DNA of 8,341 nt. Origin: Oscillospiraceae bacterium (GTDB lineage Bacteria > Bacillota > Clostridia > Oscillospirales > CAG-272). The notes beneath the pieces are model-generated. The model saw only the letters and a program-made list of their open reading frames with translations, had not been told where the DNA came from and searched no databases. Both the position numbers and the translations under genes were made by a program. Below, in pieces: positions 1-5,797 of the stretch. Numbering within the stretch: the stretch's first letter is position 1; each line of letters starts with the position of its first letter. Location: NCBI GenBank assembly GCA_015065045.1, contig SVRB01000063.1, forward strand, positions 1 through 8,341, given 5' to 3'.

Positions 1-876
1 CTGTCTGAAGAATACAGGACCGCCGTCATAAAGCTTAATAGCTATAGCGGACACAAGCAATATCGGAGATGACAAAACAAGCATAATAAGCGAAATAACA
101 ATATCCATCGCGCGCTTAACAATACGCTGTTCTATCGTCATACCGTTATTTCTGTAAAGAAGGAGCGGTGTGTCGAACAAGTGTATACATTCAGCTCCTC
201 TTACGAGAATATCGGAAATCTTAGTCGTAGCGTATGCTCTGATATCATCTTCAAAGCATATCTTAAGAAGCTTATTTCTCATTTCTGCGCTGATATCGTA
301 AAGAATAACGCCCTCGGATGCCTTTATCTTTTCTTCAAGCTTTTCAAGCCCCTCGGATACATTTACTATTTCTTTTAACACGAACTTATCTTTTCTTGTT
401 GTAAGCTTATGCACAAATGTATCGGGAGAATACTTATCATATACAATAAGCACCTTCTTTGCGGGGAAAACCTTGCAAAAAAGATAGTCACCCAAAATCG
501 TGAGCAAGAATATAAACACAATGTCTGCCGCAAGCAAGAACATCATCGGAATAACGTTTACAAATCTAAGCGAAAGCAATACTATCTGCATATAAGAAAC
601 GCCTAATGTAAAAATAGTAGCCAACGTCTGTGAAATAATCAAATTCGATTTACGGTATCTGCCGTATTTTACTCCGTCAAACGAATGTAAAAACGTTACG
701 AAAATAACCATATACAGCACGTACAAAAGCCAGTTCCCTTTTTGAAATAAAGGACGCGGAATATTCTCATTATAATACGAGATCCACATATATGCGTACA
801 TGCTTGTCTGGAACAGAACCAAAATTGACGCTAAAAACAAACGGAATAATCTTTTAAATTGTTCTTTGTTTTTCAA
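1..876 (-). CDS. Polyprenyl-phosphate sugar-1-phosphate transferase, N-terminal 292 residues (cut by window edge)
   Basis: This family starts assembly of exopolysaccharide, capsule or O-antigen-like repeat units at the membrane by moving a sugar-1-phosphate from a nucleotide sugar to undecaprenyl phosphate. Four hydrophobic segments lie at about residues 11-30, 48-65, 79-102 and 108-134. A soluble region follows (about 138-245, starting KVLIVYD), as in the WbaP/polyisoprenyl glycosylphosphotransferase architecture. From residue 250 the bacterial sugar transferase domain begins: RIVKRAMDIVISL, a membrane segment with SSPILL, then IK and GGPVFFRQ at the edge. The catalytic C-terminal part lies outside the window, so activity and sugar specificity cannot be judged. 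The start is TTG at 876, chosen because GGAAGTG sits 6 nt upstream; the ATG slightly further upstream is out of frame. It is transcribed away from the polymerase gene from its own promoter and is probably the first gene of a polysaccharide cluster to the left. Confidence 0.88.
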   Translation of the reverse strand, partial: MKNKEQFKRLFRLFLASILVLFQTSMYAYMWISYYNENIPRPLFQKGNWLLYVLYMVIFVTFLHSFDGVKYGRYRKSNLIISQTLATIFTLGVSYMQIVLLSLRFVNVIPMMFLLAADIVFIFLLTILGDYLFCKVFPAKKVLIVYDKYSPDTFVHKLTTRKDKFVLKEIVNVSEGLEKLEEKIKASEGVILYDISAEMRNKLLKICFEDDIRAYATTKISDILVRGAECIHLFDTPLLLYRNNGMTIEQRIVKRAMDIVISLIMLVLSSPILLVSAIAIKLYDGGPVFFRQ

Positions 877-956
877 TCTTATCACTTCCCATAAATTTTA
901 TACCCGCATCAGCAGAAATGTCTTTACAGTCATCTTCATAAATCAAAGTGTCAGTA

Positions 957-971
957 GGTGTTTTTTACACC
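957..971 (-). other. Small perfect hairpin in the sugar transferase leader
   Basis: GGTGT and ACACC are separated by 5 nt of A or T, giving a 5-bp stem. It lies in the roughly 115-nt untranslated leader between the inferred transcription start and the TTG start. No U-run follows on the minus strand, so it is not a terminator in that direction. I see no known riboswitch in the leader. Confidence 0.3.
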
Positions 972-979
972 ATTTTAAA

Positions 980-1003
980 TATACTCTATTATTCTTGAGT
1001 ATA
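980..1003. promoter_or_regulatory. Perfect 7-bp inverted repeat over the -10 box (possible operator)
   Basis: TATACTC (980-986) and GAGTATA (997-1003) are perfect inverted copies separated by 10 nt. The right arm contains the whole -10 hexamer of the sugar transferase promoter and the left arm falls about +5 to +11. Centre-to-centre spacing is 17 bp, fitting a dimeric repressor on one face of the DNA. The repeat is seen directly; its role as an operator is inference. Confidence 0.4.
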
Positions 1004-1026
1004 CCATAAATAGCAATTTTAGTCAA
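998..1026 (-). promoter_or_regulatory. Sigma-A type promoter of the sugar transferase gene
   Basis: Read on the minus strand, TTGACT (1026-1021) and TATACT (1003-998) are separated by exactly 17 nt. Each hexamer differs from consensus at one position. The transcript would begin near 991, leaving a leader of about 115 nt before the TTG at 876. It points away from the polymerase gene at 1176. Confidence 0.75.
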
Positions 1027-1175
1027 TACAATAAATATGAACAACAATTTTGTCACCATACAACAGTTTTTCAAAAAAATTTAATCTTAGGGGAGAAAAA
1101 ACAAAACAAAAAGCGCATAATAATTGCGTGAGCTTACCAAGCAAAAACTTCATTCACAAAAAAGGGGGGAGTCTT

Positions 1176-2450
1176 ATGAAAGTGCCAACAGAAAAACAAT
1201 ATATGTGTATTGACCTGAAATCCTTCTTTGCGTCGGTCGAGTGTGTCGAAAGAGGCCTCGACCCTATGACAGCAAAGCTTGTCGTTGCCGACACCGAAAG
1301 AAAGGAAACGACCGTTTGCCTTGCAGTTACTCCTGCTTTAAAAAAGCTCGGCGTTAAAAGCCGTTGCCGAATGTATGAGATCCCCAAAAATTTAGAATAC
1401 ATTGTTTCTCCCCCCAGAATGAAGAAATATATCGAATACTCAGCAGAGGTATACGGCGTTTATCTGAAATATATTTCAAAAGACGACATACACGTATACT
1501 CGATAGATGAAGTTTTTATCGACCTTACAAAATATCTTCCGTTATATAAAATGACAGCAATCGAGCTTGGGGAAACAATAAGACAGGACGTTTACAAAAC
1601 GACCGGCATACCCGCCGCCTTCGGAATTGGCACAAATCTTTATCTTGCCAAGGTTGCCCTCGACATTACCGCAAAGAAAAGCCCAAGCTTTGTAGGTATT
1701 CTTGACGAAGAATCCTACCGAGAAACATTATGGGATCACAAGCCGATAACTGACTTCTGGCATATCGGCAAAGGCATTGCCGCAAGACTTGCCGAATACG
1801 GAATATACACCATGCGCGCTCTGGCGCACTACCCCGAGCAAACACTTTACAGAAAGCTCGGCATTGATGCTGAAATATATATCGATCACGCTTGGGGGAG
1901 AGAGCCCACGACAATCGAGGACATAAAAGCATACAAAACGCAAAAGCACTCATACGGCAGCGGACAGATATTGCCGAGAAGCTACAGCTATTCGGAGGGT
2001 CTGCTTATTGCAAAAGAAATGGCAGACAAGCTGTGTATGGAGATTTTTGACAAGGACTTAACTGCGCGCTCGATGACACTTGAGATAGTATACGAGGGCA
2101 AGGACAGAGATTTTTCCCGAGGAACCCACAAATTTTTATATCCCACAAATTCGGCTAAAGAAATCGAGGACGGAATAAAAAAGCTATACGCAAAAACCAC
2201 CGACACATCTCTCGGCGTAAGAAAAATCAGCATCCGTTTTAACAACGTCGAAAAGCAAAGATGCGAACAGCTCGACTTTTTTACAGACGAAAACAAAAAA
2301 ATAAAAGAAAATACGCAAATGAAAACAATTAACGGCATACGAAAGCGATACGGAAAAAATTCGATATTAAAAGGACGCGACCTTGAAAAGTATGCAACGG
2401 CAAGAGAAAGAAACAGACAGATCGGAGGACATAAATCAGGTGAGGTGTGA
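1176..2450 (+). CDS. Y-family translesion DNA polymerase, UvrX/UmuC-like (424 residues)
   Basis: This is an error-prone DNA polymerase that copies past damaged template bases. The palm starts at CIDLKSFFASVE (residues 11-22), with D13 as first metal-binding aspartate and F18 at the steric-gate position. YSIDEVFIDLT (108-118) supplies catalytic D111 and E112. GIGTNLYLAK (150-159) is typical of the family. A helix-hairpin-helix thumb follows around WHIGKGIAARL (195-205), then the little finger (about 245-360). EQLDFF (364-369) matches a sliding-clamp binding motif. The basic tail with RKRYGKNSILKG is characteristic of Gram-positive UvrX-type members, and the length is normal. The ATG at 1176 is chosen because a GGGGGGAG ribosome binding site lies just upstream; the longer reading from TTG 1050 has no such site. 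The gene overlaps the YolD-like gene. Positions 1027-1175 show no convincing promoter and no GAAC-N4-GTTC type LexA box, so SOS control is not supported here. Confidence 0.93.
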   Translation: MKVPTEKQYMCIDLKSFFASVECVERGLDPMTAKLVVADTERKETTVCLAVTPALKKLGVKSRCRMYEIPKNLEYIVSPPRMKKYIEYSAEVYGVYLKYISKDDIHVYSIDEVFIDLTKYLPLYKMTAIELGETIRQDVYKTTGIPAAFGIGTNLYLAKVALDITAKKSPSFVGILDEESYRETLWDHKPITDFWHIGKGIAARLAEYGIYTMRALAHYPEQTLYRKLGIDAEIYIDHAWGREPTTIEDIKAYKTQKHSYGSGQILPRSYSYSEGLLIAKEMADKLCMEIFDKDLTARSMTLEIVYEGKDRDFSRGTHKFLYPTNSAKEIEDGIKKLYAKTTDTSLGVRKISIRFNNVEKQRCEQLDFFTDENKKIKENTQMKTINGIRKRYGKNSILKGRDLEKYATARERNRQIGGHKSGEV

Positions 2451-2760
2451 TCGAGCTAAAATATTCGCCCCATTCAGCCCTTTGCGTGGGCTTGATGAGG
2501 CATACAGAGAAAAAGAAAGGGTAATTACCCCGAAAGCGCATCTGTTAAGTGACAGAATAGAAGAAATAAATTTTATATTGACCAATCTTAAAGTCGGCGA
2601 TACGGTAGAAATCAAATACTACACTGATGGCGAATACAAGAAAATTCGCGGAAAAGTCGAGGCTGTTTTGCCTTCAAAGACGTTAAGAATTTCGTTGGCA
2701 GATATTGATTTTTGCAATATATACGATATTAAAATATTGGAAGAAAATAGGGGTGTTTAA
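2440..2760 (+). CDS. YolD-like protein (106 residues)
   Basis: This is a small soluble protein of the YolD-like family, commonly encoded immediately next to UvrX-type Y-family polymerases in Firmicutes. Its biochemical role is not established; a link to polymerase function or damage tolerance is inferred from pairing. Family features are DRAKIFAPFSPLRGLDEAY near the N-terminus (residues 4-22), a helical linker, then a beta-rich half with KVGDTVEIKYYTDGEYKKIRG, matching the family pattern of a turn followed by G-x-I/V strands. The GTG start at 2440 is preferred because GGAGGA (2424-2429) precedes it by 10 nt and it gives a protein of normal length. In-frame TTG 2383 or ATG 2392 would place the N-terminus inside the polymerase gene. 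It overlaps the polymerase end by 11 nt, consistent with translational coupling. The stop codon lies inside a palindrome. Confidence 0.85.
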   Translation: MRCDRAKIFAPFSPLRGLDEAYREKERVITPKAHLLSDRIEEINFILTNLKVGDTVEIKYYTDGEYKKIRGKVEAVLPSKTLRISLADIDFCNIYDIKILEENRGV

Positions 2761-2777
2761 ACACCATTCCATTTTTT
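2752..2777 (+). terminator. Probable weak terminator overlapping the yolD stop codon
   Basis: GGTGTTTAAACACC (2752-2765) is a perfect 14-nt palindrome, giving a 5-bp stem with a TTAA loop, and contains the TAA stop at 2758-2760. Six T residues follow at 2772-2777 after a 6-nt gap. The short stem and the gap make it weak, but it sits exactly between the polymerase unit and the next promoter. Confidence 0.45.
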
Positions 2778-2792
2778 AAATCAAAATATCTA

Positions 2793-2821
2793 TTGCAAAT
2801 AAGGTCGAAGTATAATATAAT
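2793..2821 (+). promoter_or_regulatory. Sigma-A type promoter of the chromate transporter pair
   Basis: TTGCAA (2793-2798) and a perfect TATAAT (2816-2821) are separated by 17 nt. Transcription would begin near 2828, leaving a leader of about 70 nt. An overlapping second TATAAT at 2811-2816 has a spacing of only 12 nt and is not used in this model. No chromate regulator gene is visible nearby. Confidence 0.75.
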
Positions 2822-2898
2822 TGGTATTGATAGTTTTATTTGTCGGTCGATTCGGATTTGGCAAACAAAATAACAATACGAAAAGAGAGTTAATTTGA

Positions 2899-3474
2899 AT
2901 GAAACAGCTTGACAGAAAAGAATATTTTAAAAGACTGTGGCAGCTTTTTGTAACGTTTTTTAAAATAGGCGCGTTTACTTTCGGCGGCGGATATGCGATG
3001 ATTCCGCTTATCCAACAGGAAGTGTCCGAAAAGAGAAAATGGATAACAGACGAGGAAATTTTGGAGATAGTCGCTATTGCAGAGTCAACCCCCGGACCTA
3101 TTGCGATAAATTCGGCTACGTTCGTAGGTTATAAGGCTTGCGGATTCTGGGGCAGCTTTGCTTGTACGCTCGGCGTTGTTCTTCCCTCTTTCTTGATAAT
3201 ACTTACAATTTCGGGTATACTCGAGCTCGTTTCCGAATACAGAGCGGTTAAATACGCTTTTATGGGCATCAGAGCCGGTGTTTTGGCGCTGATAATAAAA
3301 GCTCTTATCAAGATGTATAAAGCGTGTCCTAAGGGAATCGTTTCTTACGTTATTATGGGATTATCCTTTGTTTTGGCGGCAATCGTTAAGATAGACGTTA
3401 TAATCGTTGTTATCATGTGCGCGGTAATCGGACTTGTCAGTTCGATAGTTGCTGAAAGGAGGGCAAAAAAATGA
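2899..3474 (+). CDS. Chromate transporter family protein, single CHR domain, first subunit (191 residues)
   Basis: This is an integral membrane protein of the CHR family, whose characterised members export chromate, sometimes in competition with sulfate. At 191 residues it holds one CHR domain, about half the classical two-domain ChrA. The signature segment TFGGGYAMIPL (residues 27-37) follows a hydrophobic helix, then ESTPGPIAIN (62-71) and TLGVVLPSF (90-98); hydrophobic segments fill the rest. The charged N-terminus (KQLDRKEYFKR) is longer than in its partner. The ATG at 2899 has a modest GAGAG site about 9 nt upstream. The stop overlaps the second gene as ATGA, so the two subunits are probably made in equal amounts and work as a heteromer, like the YwrA/YwrB type pair of Bacillus. 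Chromate as the natural substrate is a family name only; no chromate resistance context is seen. Confidence 0.9.
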   Translation: MKQLDRKEYFKRLWQLFVTFFKIGAFTFGGGYAMIPLIQQEVSEKRKWITDEEILEIVAIAESTPGPIAINSATFVGYKACGFWGSFACTLGVVLPSFLIILTISGILELVSEYRAVKYAFMGIRAGVLALIIKALIKMYKACPKGIVSYVIMGLSFVLAAIVKIDVIIVVIMCAVIGLVSSIVAERRAKK

Positions 3475-4046
3475 TGCTTTTCCTTGAATTGTTTTTGACG
3501 TTTTTTAAGATAGGCGCATTTACATTCGGCGGTGGTTACGCTATGCTCCCCCTTGTTCAAGCGGCTGTAATAGAAAAGGGTTGGCTTAGCGAAACACAGA
3601 TCGTTGACTTTATTGCGGTGAGCGAATCGACTCCGGGACCGTTTGCTATAAATATAGCAACTTACGTCGGATCTCAGATGGGCGGAATTTTCGGCGCATT
3701 CTGTTGTACGCTCGGCGTTGTATTGCCCTCGTTTATAATTATTCTTTTGGTTGCGAAGTTCTTTGAGAAATTCAAGAACAGCAAGACGGTCAGCGGTTGT
3801 ATGTCAGGGCTTAAGCCTGCGGTGATCGGACTTATTTCATCAGCCGTTATATCTATCGGAACAACGGTGTTCTTCCCCGTTAGCATAACTTTCGCCGTAT
3901 TTAAGACAGCAGCGTTTTACGTTTCTGCTGTGATATTTGGAATTATGATGATAGCATCAATGAAGAAGGTTAGCCCGATCTTGATTATAGTAGGCTCTGC
4001 CGTCCTCGGAATTTTAGCGGGATATATATTCAATATTCAAATATAA
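3471..4046 (+). CDS. Chromate transporter family protein, single CHR domain, second subunit (191 residues)
   Basis: This is the partner half of the two-gene CHR transporter. It repeats the signatures of the first subunit: TFGGGYAML (residues 18-26), ESTPGPFAIN (52-61) and TLGVVLPSF (80-88), then several membrane segments to the C-terminus. The two proteins align clearly through their first 95 residues or so and diverge after that, as expected for old tandem paralogues that adopted complementary topology. The ATG at 3471 overlaps the previous stop and has a strong AGGAGG site (3457-3462) 8 nt upstream; a second ATG follows at once, so the exact first codon is uncertain by one residue. The gene ends right at a strong terminator, so the transcription unit holds only these two genes. 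Confidence 0.9.
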   Translation: MMLFLELFLTFFKIGAFTFGGGYAMLPLVQAAVIEKGWLSETQIVDFIAVSESTPGPFAINIATYVGSQMGGIFGAFCCTLGVVLPSFIIILLVAKFFEKFKNSKTVSGCMSGLKPAVIGLISSAVISIGTTVFFPVSITFAVFKTAAFYVSAVIFGIMMIASMKKVSPILIIVGSAVLGILAGYIFNIQI

Positions 4047-4071
4047 AAAGACGCTTAACAGCGTCTTTTTT
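4045..4071. terminator. Bidirectional Rho-independent terminator between convergent units
   Basis: AAAAAGACGC (4045-4054) pairs perfectly with GCGTCTTTTT (4061-4070) around a 6-nt loop TTAACA. A T-run of six follows on the plus strand and of five on the minus strand. It starts at the end of the second chromate transporter gene and would also stop read-through from the ClC gene arriving from the right. Confidence 0.88.
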
Positions 4072-4085
4072 GTTTGCAAAAATAC

Positions 4086-4113
4086 GGGCGGATATGGAAT
4101 CCGCCCCTACAAA
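4086..4113 (-). repeat. Dispersed palindromic repeat, copy 1
   Basis: GGGCGGAT (4086-4093) and ATCCGCCC (4099-4106) form a perfect GC-rich 8-bp stem with a 5-nt loop, beside CTACAAAA. Read on the minus strand it begins TTTTGTAGGGGC, the same head as the copies at 8109-8135 and 8173-8250. On that strand the stem is followed by GTATTTTTG, so it could itself act as a terminator for the ClC gene. Confidence 0.7.
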
Positions 4114-4156
4114 AGTGCCCTCTTGACACCGCAAAAACTTTATTAAATTATGTTTT

Positions 4157-5767
4157 TTACACTTCCAAAATGTTATAGTGCTCGTCAGAGCTTAGACTAA
4201 AGCTCTTTTCTATGTCTGCATCTTGTTTTCCGAGAAAACTCTCGAGAACCTCGTATGTATCTTCGGGATATGCCGATTTGTATCTGAGATGCAATACGTC
4301 TCCAATCCGGAACATCGCTTCGTCAACCGTTTGTCTGTAAACAGACGTTATAACAAGTCTCGGCGGCCAGAGTATATCCTTTACCTCTTTACCGACTGCA
4401 AACGAATTTTCCTTTACAGTCATATGCACATCGCATACGTACATCGGTCTGCCCTTTTCGTTTTGAGCTATCTTCTTTTCAACAACCGTTTCCGAGAAGT
4501 CCTTGATTCCCGAAAGCTCAACAACAAGATACGAAAAGGCAACACCGACTGCCACCGTTACTATATTGGGAAGCGAAGACAACGCCTCGACCGAAAACAT
4601 TACCGCAACAAGAGGTATTCTTGATGCCGCCGACAAGAACGATGCCATTCCAACGACTACCATTATAACTCGGTATTCGGCAGGCAATATTCCGCTGAAT
4701 ATAAGCAATCTCGATACAAGCTCACCGACTATCGCGCCGAAGCACAACGACGGAACAAAAAGTCCGCCCGTTATTCCCGACTGGTTTGCCACAAGCAGCA
4801 TAACCGCTCTCACAAGCAAATACAAAAGCAACACAAGCCACGGGAAATAATGATTTTCTATTATCAGGTCAATCAGCCCGTGCCCCGTTCCGATAAAGCC
4901 ATCGGACAAAAAGCCGAGTAATCCAACCACGATAAACACGATAACAAACTTTAATATAAGCGGAAAATTTTTCAACTTTCCGTTTATAACCTTATTAAGC
5001 GCACGGTATAATTTTGTATACAAAATAGCAACCAAGCCCGTTATAATACCCACGAGAGCCGTCGCCCAAACGTATCGCATAGGCAATACACTGCCTATCT
5101 CAAAATGAAACAACGACACGTCCCTTCCGAATATAACACCAAGCGCTCTCATTACAACGCTTGCGGTAAGAGTCGCTGTTGATGCCGCCATAAAAATCAA
5201 CGGTGAAAAGCGGTGATGTATCTCCTCAATAGCAAAAAGCATAGCGCTGATAGGCGCACCCGTCACCGCGGCAAAGCCTGCGCACGCTCCGCCCGTCATA
5301 ATATATTTATCCCACGCCTTATTTTTCTTTGAGAATATATCGACCGTTCCTCTGCCGACAGCACAGCCCATCTGTACGCTCGGCCCCTCGTTTCCGAGCG
5401 GCACGCCGCCGAGAAACGTAATTAGTGCCGAAAAAAGAAGCACAAATGCGCTCGCAAGCCATCTGAACGATATAAATCCTCTTATAAAAGCAACAACAGT
5501 CGGTATTCCGCCGCCCTTACAGTCGGGCTCGTACTTTATCAAGAAATATGAAGCGCACGCAAGAAGACCGACTACACCTAAAAGCATAGGTAAATGGCTC
5601 GGATTTTCTCTGACAAATCCATAAACCGTAGATGAAAATTCAATAACGCGCGAAGCTAAAAACTTAAATCCGAATATAAAAACTCCGGTAAAAGCTCCGC
5701 AAACTGCGGAAAGAAAAATGCAGGGAAAAAGTGTGTTTTTCAGTTTTAAACGCTGTTTCTTTTCCAT
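4157..5767 (-). CDS. ClC-family anion transporter with C-terminal RCK_C (TrkA_C) domain (536 residues)
   Basis: This is a ClC-family membrane protein, most likely an anion/proton antiporter. The membrane domain spans about residues 12-420. Conserved elements are GGGIP (85-89), GNEGPSVQMG (125-134) with gating glutamate E127, GAPISAMLFAIEE (170-182) whose EE pair matches the inner proton glutamates of ClC-ec1, and GGLFVP (334-339). A soluble tail with a probable RCK_C domain (about 455-515) suggests ligand control. The canonical chloride serine (GSGIP) is glycine here, and the usual C-terminal tyrosine (KPLYS in ClC-ec1) appears to align with KDFSE, so no tyrosine is evident. Chloride specificity is therefore unproven. 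The ATG at 5767 lies 30 nt after the DUF1576 gene and has only a weak GTGAAG-like site, so it is probably the last gene of the operon. No fluoride riboswitch or strong promoter is seen in the 30-nt gap. Confidence 0.92.
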   Translation of the reverse strand: MEKKQRLKLKNTLFPCIFLSAVCGAFTGVFIFGFKFLASRVIEFSSTVYGFVRENPSHLPMLLGVVGLLACASYFLIKYEPDCKGGGIPTVVAFIRGFISFRWLASAFVLLFSALITFLGGVPLGNEGPSVQMGCAVGRGTVDIFSKKNKAWDKYIMTGGACAGFAAVTGAPISAMLFAIEEIHHRFSPLIFMAASTATLTASVVMRALGVIFGRDVSLFHFEIGSVLPMRYVWATALVGIITGLVAILYTKLYRALNKVINGKLKNFPLILKFVIVFIVVGLLGFLSDGFIGTGHGLIDLIIENHYFPWLVLLLYLLVRAVMLLVANQSGITGGLFVPSLCFGAIVGELVSRLLIFSGILPAEYRVIMVVVGMASFLSAASRIPLVAVMFSVEALSSLPNIVTVAVGVAFSYLVVELSGIKDFSETVVEKKIAQNEKGRPMYVCDVHMTVKENSFAVGKEVKDILWPPRLVITSVYRQTVDEAMFRIGDVLHLRYKSAYPEDTYEVLESFLGKQDADIEKSFSLSSDEHYNILEV

Positions 5768-5797
5768 ATCATTTACTTCACTTTTTATATTATAATT

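Noticed and set aside
181..606. Plus-strand open frames of 65 codons
   Set aside because: They lie opposite the sugar transferase gene, whose reading is continuous for 292 codons with family motifs; the plus frames show no family features.
1039..1066. Possible LexA/SOS box upstream of the polymerase (GAAC, and TTGT-N6-ACAA)
   Set aside because: GAAC has no matching GTTC at the right spacing and the TTGT/ACAA arms are only 4 bp in AT-rich DNA, so this is not a supportable operator.
1050..1175. Longer start (TTG 1050) for the polymerase
   Set aside because: No ribosome binding site, a low-complexity Lys/Asn-rich extension absent from the family, and a strong GGGGGGAG site before ATG 1176.
2828..2898. 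Riboswitch or fluoride/metal sensor in the chromate transporter leader
   Set aside because: Only about 70 nt with a weak possible TTTGTC/GGCAAA pairing; no known aptamer pattern can be seen.
4223..4850. Plus-strand open frames opposite the ClC gene
   Set aside because: Antisense shadows of a clearly conserved transporter; no ribosome binding site or recognisable protein features.
5768..5797. TATAAT-like sequence in the gap before the ClC gene
   Set aside because: The hexamer 17 nt upstream does not resemble TTGACA, and the gap is only 30 nt; operon read-through is the simpler reading.
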